A stretch of 64,000 nt of DNA from Arcanobacterium pinnipediorum (GCF_023973165.1 NZ_CP099547.1:1736001-1800000), one strand, 5' to 3'; positions 1-9,446 are shown, counted from the stretch's first letter. Numbers and translations are program-made. The notes: generated by a model not told the origin, from the sequence alone.

Positions 1-287
1 TCCGCAATTTTCCGCTCCAACTGGCGGTGAATATCTTGGGTTCCACAAATAAAACGCACCGAAGCCGTGCCATAGCCATAGTTATCCAACCCAGCATGCG
101 CCGCGGCGATAATCTCCGGATTGTTTGCCAAACCCAAATAGTTATTGGCACAAAAATTCAGTAGCTCCCCGTCAGCAGTGCGAATATGAGCCGACTGTGG
201 AGACAGGATCTCCCGCTCATTCTTAAACAGTCCACCAGCTCGAATCTCATCAAGCGTATTGGCCAATTCTTCTCGAATACTAAACAT
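1..287 (-). CDS. kbl: glycine C-acetyltransferase (2-amino-3-ketobutyrate CoA ligase), N-terminal part
   Basis: Only the first 95 or so codons are in the window; the gene runs off the left edge. The translation begins [16 protein letters not shown] and contains [16 protein letters not shown] and [14 protein letters not shown], typical of the N-terminal region of the PLP-dependent alpha-oxoamine synthase family, Kbl subgroup. Kbl cleaves 2-amino-3-ketobutyrate with CoA to glycine and acetyl-CoA. The ATG overlaps the tdh stop codon by one base (TAATG), so the two genes are translationally coupled and form the threonine degradation pair. The catalytic lysine lies outside the window. Confidence 0.9.
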   Translation of the reverse strand, partial: MFSIREELANTLDEIRAGGLFKNEREILSPQSAHIRTADGELLNFCANNYLGLANNPEIIAAAHAGLDNYGYGTASVRFICGTQDIHRQLERKIA

Positions 288-1345
288 TAGTCATTCCATT
301 CCAAAATAATCTTGCCCGCATGTCCACTACGTGCCGTTTCAAACGCTTCTTCCCAATTCTCGGGCGCAAACCGATGCGTAATCACCTTGCGAATTTGCTC
401 ACGCAACCGCTGCGAACCAGTCATCAGATAGGTCGCACGGAACCACGTATCATACATAGCTCGCCCATAAACACCCTTAATCGTCAGCATGTGTGAAATG
501 AGCGAATTCCAATCAATAGCATACTGCCGAGCCGGAAGCCCCAGCAAAGCAATCTTCGCACCGTGCGCACACAAATCAATCATTTGCGCCATCGCAACCG
601 GTGCACCCGAAATCTCCAAACCGACGTCGAAACCTTCAGTCATCCCCAACGACCCGAAGTAATTACGGATATCTTCGTATGCCGTATTAACTCCCACAAT
701 GCCGTCGATAGCTTTGGCGAGATCCAGACGTTCATCGTTAATATCAGTCAACACAACATTACGTGCCCCAGCATGACGCGCAATCGCCGCACACATGATG
801 CCGATCGGACCCGCGCCAGTTACTAAAACATCCTCAGCCGTCAACGGGAACTGAAATGCAGTGTGAACTGCATTACCAAAAGGATCAAATAGAGCGCCAA
901 GTTCTGGATCGATCTCATCGGGCTGAATCCACACATTGGTTACCGGAACTACCACGTAATCAGCAAAAGCACCATCACGATCCACCCCGATAGAAACCGT
1001 ATTAGGACACATGTGGCGGTTACCCGAGCGGCAATTGCGACAATTGCCACACACTACGTGACCCTCTACTGAAACACGCTGGCCGACATGGAACTGACCT
1101 TGCCCCTCACCTTCAACCACATCAGGACCAAGTTCAACAATTTCACCATAAAACTCATGTCCGATAGTTTGCCCTGCCTGCACATGCGCAGCCGCAAAAT
1201 CGTCCCACGACAAGATATGGAGATCAGTTCCGCACAGTCCTGCCCGCATGACTTTGATTTTTACTTCGCCATAGCCAGGTATCGGCTCAGGAACTTCACG
1301 TAACTCTAGGCCAGGGCCTTGGAGAGGTTTAACAAGCGCTCGCAT
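287..1345 (-). CDS. tdh: L-threonine 3-dehydrogenase
   Basis: A 352-residue zinc-dependent medium-chain dehydrogenase that oxidises L-threonine to 2-amino-3-ketobutyrate with NAD+, feeding the downstream kbl. Visible motifs are the catalytic zinc site [10 protein letters not shown] and [12 protein letters not shown], the structural zinc cluster [15 protein letters not shown] near residues 99-113, and the Rossmann segment [20 protein letters not shown]. Length matches the family. The ATG is preceded by an AAGGA ribosome site. The kbl ATG overlaps its stop, which strongly supports the Tdh assignment over other sorbitol/alcohol dehydrogenases. Confidence 0.93.
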   Translation of the reverse strand: MRALVKPLQGPGLELREVPEPIPGYGEVKIKVMRAGLCGTDLHILSWDDFAAAHVQAGQTIGHEFYGEIVELGPDVVEGEGQGQFHVGQRVSVEGHVVCGNCRNCRSGNRHMCPNTVSIGVDRDGAFADYVVVPVTNVWIQPDEIDPELGALFDPFGNAVHTAFQFPLTAEDVLVTGAGPIGIMCAAIARHAGARNVVLTDINDERLDLAKAIDGIVGVNTAYEDIRNYFGSLGMTEGFDVGLEISGAPVAMAQMIDLCAHGAKIALLGLPARQYAIDWNSLISHMLTIKGVYGRAMYDTWFRATYLMTGSQRLREQIRKVITHRFAPENWEEAFETARSGHAGKIILEWND

Positions 1346-1439
1346 AGATCATCCTTGGAAGGGAGTAGAGAAAATCTTTCACTACATACGATAACCCTTT
1401 GTGTTGTCTAACGTAACCCTGGGATCTAGAATCACTTAA

Positions 1440-2831
1440 GTGAACCGTCTGAGAAAGATGCGACCCACCTATATTTTAATATCGGCGTTCATTGTGACGC
1501 TGATAGTGGGGACATTCCTATTGATGCTCCCGGTCTCCGTAACCGGGCGGCCTCCTTGGCCATATCCACTCGAAACACCTCCTTTCGAGTATGGTCCACA
1601 GTTTGACGGCGGCGCCCCGTTTTCCGTCGCTTTTTTCACCGCAACCTCCGCGACAGCAGTGACCGGACTCGCCGTAGTTGATACGGCAACCTATTTTTCT
1701 CCTTTCGGCCAAACAATCATCGCAGTTCTGATCCAACTCGGCGGTATCGGCACAATGACAATCGTTACCCTGGTCGCAATGGTTTTGGCGCGACGCTCCG
1801 ACATGCGCACCCGCGTCGTTGCATCAGCCTCAGTTAGCGGAGTCGGCCTGGGAAATGTACGTCGGGTAGTGAGCGGCGTCGTGATCTTGACGGTAACCGT
1901 AGAAACTATCCTCGCCTTCACTTTGCTCTTGCGATACATCTTCCTAGGTGACTCTTTCAAAACCGCACTCGGTAAAGCGTCATTCCACGCCATATCGGCA
2001 TTTAACAATGCCGGATTTGCCTTGTCCACTAATTCACTGATGGACTTCGCTACCGATCCATGGATCATCTTGCCCATCTCAATCGGGATCATCATCGGCG
2101 GCTTGGGCTTCCCTGCTCTCCTCGCCTTTTACCGATGTGGCGCACACTGGTGGCGCTGGCCCATGACAACGCGCCTAGTTTTCGTTGGCACTATCAGTTT
2201 GCTCCTATCTGGCTGGCTCTTCTTCGCCGTCGCCGAATGGAATAACCCGAATACTTTGGGCACTGCGAAGGATTCGGCAGGCAAGATTCTGATGGCATTT
2301 TTTGCCTCCATCACTCCGCGCACCGCCGGATTCAACTCCATCGACGTCGGTTCCATGACAGATATTTCACGTGTTATGACCGACATGCTCATGTTTATCG
2401 GTGGTGGTCCGGGTGGCACCGCCGGCGGAGTTAAAATAACGACGGCGTTCGTCATCGGTTTCGTGGTGTGGTCAGAGATGCGCGGTGGGCGCGCTGTAAA
2501 CATTTTAGGGCTACGTCTACCACGCTCTGCTCAACGCCAAGCACTCACCGTAATGTCACTATCGTCGATAGCAGTAATGGCCGGAACCATGTTGATCATG
2601 GTGCAAACTACAGCCAATCTCGATCAAGCACTATTTGAATCAGTCTCGGCATTCGCAACTGTTGGCCTATCAACTGGAATTACACCAACATTGCCTGAAT
2701 CCAGCCAGATAGTGTTGATAGTATTAATGATTATTGGCCGGTTAGGACCTTTGACAATTGCCACGGCGTTAGCGTTACGGACAACCCCGCTGACCTACGA
2801 GCTTCCTAAAGATCGGCCATTAATCGGCTAG
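1440..2831 (+). CDS. trkH: Trk/Ktr-type potassium uptake channel subunit
   Basis: A 463-residue polytopic membrane protein of the TrkH/KtrB family, the K+-translocating subunit. The four pore-loop repeats carry the expected selectivity-filter glycines: TATSATAVTGLAV, FNNAGFAL, TPRTAGFNSI and FATVGLSTGI. GGGPGGTAGGVKITT is the characteristic loop after the third filter. The predicted start is a GTG. A regulatory NAD-binding partner follows after 15 bp, so the pair makes a complete two-gene system. Whether it is Na+-dependent (Ktr) or H+-coupled (Trk) cannot be read from the sequence; the short length favours the KtrB type. Confidence 0.92.
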   Translation: MNRLRKMRPTYILISAFIVTLIVGTFLLMLPVSVTGRPPWPYPLETPPFEYGPQFDGGAPFSVAFFTATSATAVTGLAVVDTATYFSPFGQTIIAVLIQLGGIGTMTIVTLVAMVLARRSDMRTRVVASASVSGVGLGNVRRVVSGVVILTVTVETILAFTLLLRYIFLGDSFKTALGKASFHAISAFNNAGFALSTNSLMDFATDPWIILPISIGIIIGGLGFPALLAFYRCGAHWWRWPMTTRLVFVGTISLLLSGWLFFAVAEWNNPNTLGTAKDSAGKILMAFFASITPRTAGFNSIDVGSMTDISRVMTDMLMFIGGGPGGTAGGVKITTAFVIGFVVWSEMRGGRAVNILGLRLPRSAQRQALTVMSLSSIAVMAGTMLIMVQTTANLDQALFESVSAFATVGLSTGITPTLPESSQIVLIVLMIIGRLGPLTIATALALRTTPLTYELPKDRPLIG

Positions 2832-2846
2832 GAAAGGAGATATGGT

Positions 2847-3515
2847 ATGCGTTTGCGCCATTCTGCTCATAAACACGACGTTGCTGTATTCGGTTTGGGT
2901 CGCTTTGGATCATCCTTGGCACTGGAATTGGTCTATGCCGGATACAGCGTCCTGGGTATCGACAAATCGCCCGCGGTTGTCCAGAGCCTAGCAAGCAAGC
3001 TCCCTCATGTTCTTGCTACTGATCCAACAAATGAAGAAACGCTCTACGAGTTAGGCATCCAAGACTTTTCTCGGGTTGTGGTGGCCATTGGCAATGATCT
3101 TGCATCCTCGATTTTGGTAACGTCAGCTTTACTGAAAATGAACGGACCTGAAGTGTGGGCAAAGGCCTCTACACCGCAACAAGGTCAGATTCTCGAACAA
3201 ATGGGAGTTAAACACATCTTCTACCCAGAATCTGATATGGGACGGCGAGCTGCACATATCGTCGCCCAGTCCTTCAACGACTACGTTGAGCTCGGTTACG
3301 GCTATGCGCTGGTTTCTACCACAGTTAACGACGATATGACCGGCAAACCGTTGGCAGAGCTCGGATTGCGCCGTTCCAAGGGTATTTCAATCATCGCAGT
3401 CAAAGGACCTACCGACGACTGGATCAATGCCTACGCCGAAACCATTCTCGAACCCGGTGATGAAATTTTGGCAGTTGGTCCGAGCAAAACAATCGCCTCA
3501 ATAGTTTCGGAATAG
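2847..3515 (+). CDS. trkA: TrkA/KtrA-type potassium uptake regulatory subunit
   Basis: A 222-residue cytosolic RCK protein with an N-terminal Rossmann RCK_N domain (VAVFGLGRFGSSLALELVYAG, the nucleotide-binding glycine motif) and a C-terminal RCK_C domain from about residue 140 (GKPLAELGLR...DEILAVGPS). A single copy of each domain matches KtrA/CeoB-type proteins, not the double-length E. coli TrkA. A strong AGGAAAGGAGA ribosome site precedes the ATG. It sits 15 bp after the channel gene and gates it by nucleotide binding. Confidence 0.92.
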   Translation: MRLRHSAHKHDVAVFGLGRFGSSLALELVYAGYSVLGIDKSPAVVQSLASKLPHVLATDPTNEETLYELGIQDFSRVVVAIGNDLASSILVTSALLKMNGPEVWAKASTPQQGQILEQMGVKHIFYPESDMGRRAAHIVAQSFNDYVELGYGYALVSTTVNDDMTGKPLAELGLRRSKGISIIAVKGPTDDWINAYAETILEPGDEILAVGPSKTIASIVSE

Positions 3516-3535
3516 AGCTCTAAGATACGTTTCGT

Positions 3536-4978
3536 TCAGTGCGCTGATCCGGCAGTTTCTTTCGTCCAGATCGTATCGGGAATATTGCCTGGCAGATAGC
3601 GGTTATCGTCTGCCACAAACGCACCTTCGCCCTTCGTCGATTCAAAATCACGAAGCACTCCAAACGCCCACGATCCCAAGAGAATAATGGCAACAAGATT
3701 GATTGTTGCCATGAAGAACATGGACGTATCAGCAATTGTCCACACTAGACCCAGCTTGGCTACTGCACCCACGAACGTTGCAATGACAACGACAATACGC
3801 AAAACGATGTTTCCTAGCTTCTTCGTTGGGAATAGGTAGTCCATGTTCACTTCTGCATAGGCGTAGTTTCCAATAAGGGTAGAGAAGCAGAAGACCATAA
3901 CTAAAATAATCATCACTGGCTGAACCCACGGACCAAGTGCAGCTGCGGCAGCATTCGTCGTTAGGGTTGCTCCTTCGACTTCTTGGCCCGGGGTGTAGAT
4001 ACCTGAGATAAGAATAATGAATGCTGTTGCCGAACAAATAAGCATAGTGTCAACAAAGACGCCCATGGCTTGGATGAGGCCTTGGCGAGCGGGGTGAATT
4101 GTGGTGGCGGTCGATGCTGCGTTTGGTGCCGAACCCATACCCGCTTCGTTGGAATACAAACCACGCTTGACGCCATTCATTATCGCCGCAGTAAAACCGC
4201 CTGCAGTTCCAGCGAATGCCTCATTGAGTCCAAAAGCTGACTCAAAAATCTCGGTGAAGACTGGGATGATATGTTCAAGATTCATCAAGATAACGATGAT
4301 GGCGATACCGATATATACCAACGCCATCGCTGGTGCCAGAATTTCTGTCACGCGGGCAACGGATTTTAGTCCACCAAGAATAACTGCACCGGTTAGTGCA
4401 GTAACGACTAGGCCAGTTGCCCACGTTGGCCAACCATAGGCCTCATATAGTGAATTGGACATAGTGTTGGACTGGACGAGTTCGAAAGCAATACCGTAAG
4501 TGAAAAGAAGAGAGACAGCAAAAACTGCACCCCAACGCCAAGATTTGAGACCTTTCCATATATAGTAGGCCGGACCGCCACGGTAAGTTCCATCGTGCCA
4601 GGGAACTTTAAATAACTGGGCTAAAGCAGCTTCGATGAACGCAGTTGCCATACCGAGTAACGCAACAACCCACATCCAAAATACGGCGCCAGCGCCACCA
4701 AGAGTAATCGCCACGGCCACTCCGGCAATGTTTCCGGTTCCTACTCGTGCTGCCAGACCGATGGCGAATGCTTGGAAAGAAGAAATCTGACCACGCTGAG
4801 CTTCTCGGCTGTGGCCAATAACCTTGATCATCTTGCCAAATAGCCGGAATTGAAGCCCCGCAGAACGAACCGTGAAATAGATTCCGGCTCCGATCAACAA
4901 TGGGATTAAAATCCATGTGTAAATGACGTCGTTAAAACCCGACAGAGCCGATTTCAGACTATCTACAAAATTCTGCAT
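3536..4978 (-). CDS. sodium:alanine/glycine symporter family protein (AGCS)
   Basis: An amino acid:cation symporter of about 480 residues with roughly eleven hydrophobic segments. Family signatures are visible: GTGNIAGVAVAITLGGAGAVFWMW near the N-terminus and YSNEAGMGSAPNAA in the middle. The start was placed at MQNFVDSLKS because AAAAGGAGAATATCCC precedes it, although an in-frame ATG lies 27 bp upstream. The gene is convergent with trkA, with only 20 bp between the two stop codons and no evident terminator. Substrate is probably alanine or glycine; this is family inference. Confidence 0.9.
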   Translation of the reverse strand: MQNFVDSLKSALSGFNDVIYTWILIPLLIGAGIYFTVRSAGLQFRLFGKMIKVIGHSREAQRGQISSFQAFAIGLAARVGTGNIAGVAVAITLGGAGAVFWMWVVALLGMATAFIEAALAQLFKVPWHDGTYRGGPAYYIWKGLKSWRWGAVFAVSLLFTYGIAFELVQSNTMSNSLYEAYGWPTWATGLVVTALTGAVILGGLKSVARVTEILAPAMALVYIGIAIIVILMNLEHIIPVFTEIFESAFGLNEAFAGTAGGFTAAIMNGVKRGLYSNEAGMGSAPNAASTATTIHPARQGLIQAMGVFVDTMLICSATAFIILISGIYTPGQEVEGATLTTNAAAAALGPWVQPVMIILVMVFCFSTLIGNYAYAEVNMDYLFPTKKLGNIVLRIVVVIATFVGAVAKLGLVWTIADTSMFFMATINLVAIILLGSWAFGVLRDFESTKGEGAFVADDNRYLPGNIPDTIWTKETAGSAH

Positions 4979-5075
4979 GGGATATTCTCCTTTTCTGGCA
5001 AGCACATCACTGCCGAAGTCACATCCTAGCGTAATTTACTAAAAACTTAACATCTAATCCATAATGTGAGAAGGC

Positions 5076-5237
5076 ATGCTTATGTTAGAAAACCGCAGGG
5101 TGTGGACTATCACCCGCACCGAAGGTAGTGCGCTACATGCAAATACCGTAGCGATCTGTTCGAGCGAATCGGCTCTAGCTAATGATTCACCAGTGAAGGA
5201 TATCTGTAGTTATCACCGCGAACAAGGATGTGAATAA
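5076..5237 (+). CDS. possible small protein of 51-53 residues
   Basis: A short plus-strand reading frame beginning MLMLENRRVWTITRTEG and ending SYHREQGCE. A GAGAAGG stretch lies just upstream of two in-frame ATGs (5076 and 5082), so a ribosome site is plausible. It lies divergently from the symporter gene and upstream of tRNA-Thr. No family is recognised; there are three cysteines and no signal peptide or membrane segment. It could equally be chance, since 51 codons without a stop is not compelling. Confidence 0.3.
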   Translation: MLMLENRRVWTITRTEGSALHANTVAICSSESALANDSPVKDICSYHREQGCE

Positions 5238-5258
5238 AGACTGGATCAAAATAAAAAG

Positions 5259-5331
5259 AGCCCCCTGTCAGACTCGAACTGACGACCTACGCTTTACAAG
5301 AGCGTCGCTCTACCAACTGAGCTAAGGAGGC
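5259..5331 (-). tRNA. tRNA-Thr (UGU anticodon)
   Basis: Reading the minus strand gives a 73-nt cloverleaf. The acceptor arms are GCCTCCT and AGGGGGC, the D-arm is TAGCTCAGTTGGTAGAGC, the anticodon stem ACGCT/AGCGT holds a CTTGTAA loop (anticodon TGT), and the T-arm contains GTTCGAGTC. The 3' CCA is not encoded. Confidence 0.95.
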
Positions 5332-5386
5332 GGGCACATCCGAATCTTTTATCGAACGGGCGTGCTTAACTATAATGACAGAGAAA

Positions 5387-5415
5387 ACCCGGTAATGCCA
5401 ATCGCATTACCGGGT
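5387..5415 (-). terminator. rho-independent terminator of the DsbA-like gene
   Basis: A perfect inverted repeat with arms ACCCGGTAATGC and GCATTACCGGGT and a five-base loop. On the minus strand it is followed by TTTTCTCT. It lies 35 bp downstream of the DsbA-like stop codon. Confidence 0.85.
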
Positions 5416-5449
5416 AATCTTCGACACGTTTAGTGTAGTGCAATCACTA

Positions 5450-6301
5450 TTACTGCTTTCCTGCAGCCTTCTTCAAGATTTCTGGCACAACCTCATCGGG
5501 GTTACCCTTGGTCCAAGAATCGTCTGCTTGACCATCGACGGTCAGGGTAGGTGTACCAGTGAAACCGTTGTCTCGGAAAGTGCCAACGGTCTTGGCAACG
5601 ACATCTTGCCACTTCGAATCAAGGATTGAAGCCGGCAGATCATTGACCACATCATCTGCAACACCAACGCTCTTGGCGATGTCAGCGATATCGGCGGCCG
5701 TCGGGACTGCTGGCACGGTTTGATCGTGGATCTTCTTTCCGTGTTCCATCATTGCGGTATTGAAGTCCCAGACCTTTTCTGGAGCATACTGCGCAAGATA
5801 GTAGAACGCTGTGGCACCCTTGGTTGAAAAATCAGTGCCGAGCGTATTGACCAAATGCAACGATACTTGAATATCGCCGTTTGTAGCGTGGTCCTTCATT
5901 AACGGAACATACTTAGCGTCAAAAACTTCACATGCTGGGCACATAAAATCAGACCACAGCCCAACAACTGACTTGCCGGATTCTTCGGAGGTTGCAACCT
6001 GGTTTTCATCAAACAACACTCCACCGTCTGCTGCAACGTTATCGGTTAGAACTTCGCGAGATGAGCCCGTGTAAGACCCGAGCTGTTTAGCATCTCCGCG
6101 ATCAGAAGAAATAATCTGCCACACAGCAAACACGACAAGAAGGAGAGCAACTGCACCCACGGCGATCATAATTACTTTCCGGCGTTGAGCTTGCTTAGCT
6201 TCAAGCTCTTTGAGCATCCGAGCTTTCTCGCGCGCAGCTTGGCGTCGTTCTTCTTTCGTCATCCGCTCTTGGGAAAGACCAGGAGTGTTCTTGGAAGCCA
6301 T
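5450..6301 (-). CDS. membrane-anchored DsbA-family thiol-disulfide protein
   Basis: A 283-residue protein. The N-terminus is charged and helix-forming (KEERRQAAREKARMLKELEAKQ), followed by one transmembrane segment (VIMIAVGAVALLLVVFAVW, about residues 43-61). An extracytoplasmic thioredoxin-like domain follows, with the redox motif CPAC in VGLWSDFMCPACEVFDAKY (about residues 116-134) and the cis-proline region GFTGTPTLTVDG. This architecture is common in actinobacterial exported oxidoreductases that form or isomerise disulfides. Upstream on the same strand, 80 bp away, is the protein kinase. A clear terminator follows. Confidence 0.88.
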   Translation of the reverse strand: MASKNTPGLSQERMTKEERRQAAREKARMLKELEAKQAQRRKVIMIAVGAVALLLVVFAVWQIISSDRGDAKQLGSYTGSSREVLTDNVAADGGVLFDENQVATSEESGKSVVGLWSDFMCPACEVFDAKYVPLMKDHATNGDIQVSLHLVNTLGTDFSTKGATAFYYLAQYAPEKVWDFNTAMMEHGKKIHDQTVPAVPTAADIADIAKSVGVADDVVNDLPASILDSKWQDVVAKTVGTFRDNGFTGTPTLTVDGQADDSWTKGNPDEVVPEILKKAAGKQ

Positions 6302-6381
6302 TATCGTCCTTTACGTTAATGAGTTAAATCTGTTTCGATCTTAGTGCGTTTCACTGAAAAACATATCACTGACAACTATAT

Positions 6382-8073
6382 TTATGCTGAAAGAATACTA
6401 TAAAAATAGTGCTGATTGATGCCAATATAGCCACTTTGCCCAACCACAAGTGCGGCCAGAAGAATCGCTAGTGCCACAACAATCCAAAAAACGTAGTAGC
6501 TCGGCGAGGGCGCTAACTCCCGCACGGTAAGTCGCCACCCGTTACGGGCGTGGATCGCCCAATCTGGCGTCCATAAAATCAACAAGGAAATGAAGGCCAC
6601 AACCGCTAAAATCACGCGAATATCAAGATCTAGCCAGCTACCAAGACCGTAAGTAGCCAACCATGCTCCGGCTCCACCCACGATCACCGCTAGTGTGCCA
6701 CCGACGACGAGGAGCACCCCAGCATGAAGAACCATCAACGGAAATCGCATAATCAGCGCGAAGCTCGCCTGTTTGCCACGTTGTTTGCGTATCGTGTAGC
6801 GCTGATGCAAGAGCCCGATAACGCAAAAAATTAAGAACGCGCCTCCAGCTATGCTTGCTGTGATCACAATATCCCAGCTAGCAGTAACTGATAAACCAAG
6901 CAATGCCAGTAACGCCAAGAGTCGGGCTCGCCCCATCGGGCGCGAACTGAGCTCGCCTGATTCTTCGGACTGCTCACCATAGGCACCAAGCCCCGACCCC
7001 GCCTCCTGATCACCGCTATACTCACGGTCATCAATATCAAAGGCAGTCCGATAACCCTCACTATCACCATCTTGATTGGCGATGATTGCCGAGTCTATGA
7101 ACGGCCCAGACGCAGGAGCTATGAGTGTTGGCACAGTTTGGTCCATCGTAATGACCTGAGTGCGCTCATCGCGATGCCCGCCTTCGTCGTCGCTAGCAAA
7201 CTCGTCGTCGTCACTGGCAAAATCGTCGTCGTCACTGGCAAACTCGTCGTCGTCGCTGGCAAACTCGCCTTCAGATCCTGCCTGCAGATCATTATCAAGA
7301 TCTGCTAACGCCTCTACCATCTGATCAAACGGTAGTCGCAAAGTTACATCCGCGAGGAGACTAGCTTTCAAAATCTTAGCAACACGCCAATCCATTCCAG
7401 TCATATCGGGCTGGCCCTCTAAAACTTGGCGCATGATCGCTGCCGGAGTGCCGTGAAATAATGGGTGCCCACACGCCGCAAAACCAACAACTGCAGCTAA
7501 GGCCCACCAATCGGCGTCTTGATCAGGATCACTGCCAGTAATAATACGAGGATCAACATAACCAGGCGTATGAGCAACCGAACCGACTTGGGTAAGACGC
7601 GTGGCACCCACTGCCTGCGAAATACCAAAATCAATCAACACCACCCCGGACTCGCCGATCATGACGTTGGACGGTTTTAAGTCACGATGCAACACCCCAA
7701 CGGCGTGAACTGCACGCAATGCTTGGGCTAATTCGGTAGCCAAATCAACTAAATCTTGGCCGCGAAATACGCCATTTTCATTCACATCAGCTTCAAGCGT
7801 TGGCCCGTCAACAAGTTCGGTGACGATAAAAACGTCGTCGTCTAGTTCGACGTCGAGAATCTGAGCAACGTGGGAACTAGAAACTCGTTGCAGCATCGAC
7901 ACCTCGCGAATGAAACGCTCCCGCATCGCAACGTCACCCACTAAACCTGGGCTCATTTGCTTTAACGCCACCCGCTCACCTGCCGGGCTCAACGCCTCGA
8001 ACACTGTGGACATGCCGCCCGAGCCTATCTGTTTAATCAACGTATAGCCCGATAATTGTGCACGTTCGCGCAT
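6382..8073 (-). CDS. membrane serine/threonine protein kinase with acidic FASDDDE repeat
   Basis: A 563-residue protein. The N-terminal Hanks-type kinase domain (about residues 8-260) has the glycine loop IGSGGMSTVF, an invariant lysine in VALKQM, catalytic HRDLKPSN and DFGIS. A linker contains four near-identical seven-residue units of the type FASDDDE, encoded by 21-bp tandem repeats. The C-terminus has about five hydrophobic segments. There are no PASTA domains, so it is not the canonical PknB; the multi-pass C-terminus with no extracellular sensor is less usual. GGAGGTGG sits just before the ATG. Substrates cannot be inferred. Confidence 0.9.
   Translation of the reverse strand: MRERAQLSGYTLIKQIGSGGMSTVFEALSPAGERVALKQMSPGLVGDVAMRERFIREVSMLQRVSSSHVAQILDVELDDDVFIVTELVDGPTLEADVNENGVFRGQDLVDLATELAQALRAVHAVGVLHRDLKPSNVMIGESGVVLIDFGISQAVGATRLTQVGSVAHTPGYVDPRIITGSDPDQDADWWALAAVVGFAACGHPLFHGTPAAIMRQVLEGQPDMTGMDWRVAKILKASLLADVTLRLPFDQMVEALADLDNDLQAGSEGEFASDDDEFASDDDDFASDDDEFASDDEGGHRDERTQVITMDQTVPTLIAPASGPFIDSAIIANQDGDSEGYRTAFDIDDREYSGDQEAGSGLGAYGEQSEESGELSSRPMGRARLLALLALLGLSVTASWDIVITASIAGGAFLIFCVIGLLHQRYTIRKQRGKQASFALIMRFPLMVLHAGVLLVVGGTLAVIVGGAGAWLATYGLGSWLDLDIRVILAVVAFISLLILWTPDWAIHARNGWRLTVRELAPSPSYYVFWIVVALAILLAALVVGQSGYIGINQHYFYSILSA
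7186..7272 (-). repeat. 21-bp tandem repeat inside the kinase gene
   Basis: Four consecutive 21-bp units encode FASDDDE-like heptads in the acidic linker of the kinase. The units differ by only a few bases. Every unit keeps the reading frame, so changes in copy number would lengthen or shorten the linker without disrupting the protein. Confidence 0.85.
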
Positions 8074-8212
8074 TCCACCTCCTGAGTTTTCCTACGATCT
8101 CCTGCATTTTCCAACGATCCCTAACCGCTTCAGCAATACAACTAGTCTACGACTGGAATGAGGTAACCGTACTCATAGAAAAATTTTCTCTAATGTGGGA
8201 CAATAAGTTCAG

Positions 8213-8230
8213 CTTTGCACCGATGCAAAG
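8213..8230. promoter_or_regulatory. candidate LacI-type operator upstream of the ABC ATPase
   Basis: TTTGCACCGATGCAAA is a near-perfect palindrome with a central CG, flanked by complementary C and G. This is the general form of LacI/GalR-family operators. It lies about 78 bp before the start of a sugar-type ABC ATPase gene and in the divergent gap to the kinase. The regulator is not in the window, so the assignment is inference. Confidence 0.4.
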
Positions 8231-8307
8231 TCTGTGTCAGAGTCGACACTCAGGCACCTTTCACAACGGATCGTCCGGCACGTACCTGCCGGTGAAGGGA
8301 TTTAGTA

Positions 8308-9435
8308 ATGGCTACCGTTACTTTCCAAAACGCAACACGCGTATATCCAGGCGCAGATAAGCCTGCAGTAGATAAGCTCAACCTTGACATCGCCGACGGC
8401 GAATTCCTCGTTCTCGTTGGACCATCGGGTTGTGGAAAATCCACCTCGCTGCGTATGCTTGCCGGCCTCGAAGATGTCAATGCTGGTCGTATTCTTATCG
8501 GCGATCGTGACGTAACTGACGTATCACCAAAAGATCGCGATATCGCTATGGTGTTCCAGAACTACGCACTCTACCCACACATGACCGTGGCCGATAACAT
8601 GGGATTCGCACTCAAGATCGCCGGCGTTGACAAAGCAGAAATTCGTAAGCGCGTTGAAGAAGCAGCTAAGATTCTCGATTTGACTGAATATCTTGAGCGC
8701 AAGCCAAAGGCACTCTCTGGTGGTCAGCGTCAGCGCGTGGCTATGGGCCGTGCAATCGTGCGTAAACCACAAGTGTTCTTGATGGACGAACCATTGTCTA
8801 ACCTAGATGCTAAGCTCCGCGTTCAAACCCGCACCCAGATCGCTTCCTTGCAGCGTGAGCTCGGTGTTACCACCGTTTACGTCACCCACGATCAGACCGA
8901 AGCACTGACCATGGGTGATCGCATCGCCGTCCTCAAAGATGGACTGCTCCAGCAGGTAGCATCTCCTGCAGAGATGTTTGCTCGCCCAGCTAACGCCTTC
9001 GTTGCCGGATTCATCGGTTCACCAGCGATGAACCTTGGAAATTGGCGAGTCGAAGGAACACAAGCAGTCTTCGGTGATGCTCGCCTAGAATTGCCGCACA
9101 ATGTTCTCGAGGCGATCAAGAGCGAGACAAAGAACGAATTGACCATCGGAATGCGTCCCGAAGCATTCGAAGTTATCGGTCAAGCTGAACAACACTCTAT
9201 TCCGCTGAAGGTAACCTTCGTCGAAGGCCTCGGATCAGACGCATACGTTTACGGCACAATCGTAGGCCAAACTGAAGAAACCCAGCGGTTTGGATCTGGC
9301 GATAGCTCCGAGACCATGGTGGTACGTATTCCGCCAGAGAATGTACCTGCTGCTAACGACGTCGTCTACTTACGTCCACGCGCAGACCGAGTTCACTACT
9401 TCTCAGCAGTGACCGGCAACCGTATTGGTGACTAA
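8308..9435 (+). CDS. sugar ABC transporter ATP-binding protein, MsmK/UgpC type
   Basis: A 375-residue ATPase of the MalK/MsmK/UgpC group. Walker A is GPSGCGKSTS, the Q-loop region QNYALYPHMTVADNMGFALK, signature LSGGQRQRVAMGRAIV, Walker B VFLMDEPLSNLDA, and the H-loop VTHDQTEA. A C-terminal TOBE/OB regulatory region of about 130 residues follows. No permease or binding-protein gene is nearby, so this is probably a shared energising ATPase for several carbohydrate importers, as described for MsmK in other Gram-positives. AAGGG precedes the ATG, and a strong terminator follows. Confidence 0.92.
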   Translation: MATVTFQNATRVYPGADKPAVDKLNLDIADGEFLVLVGPSGCGKSTSLRMLAGLEDVNAGRILIGDRDVTDVSPKDRDIAMVFQNYALYPHMTVADNMGFALKIAGVDKAEIRKRVEEAAKILDLTEYLERKPKALSGGQRQRVAMGRAIVRKPQVFLMDEPLSNLDAKLRVQTRTQIASLQRELGVTTVYVTHDQTEALTMGDRIAVLKDGLLQQVASPAEMFARPANAFVAGFIGSPAMNLGNWRVEGTQAVFGDARLELPHNVLEAIKSETKNELTIGMRPEAFEVIGQAEQHSIPLKVTFVEGLGSDAYVYGTIVGQTEETQRFGSGDSSETMVVRIPPENVPAANDVVYLRPRADRVHYFSAVTGNRIGD

Positions 9436-9446
9436 AACCCACTAAT

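Noticed and set aside
6864..7308. Plus- and minus-strand frames rich in V/K repeats over the kinase gene
   Set aside because: They are alternate-frame readings of the 21-bp acidic repeat in the kinase gene.
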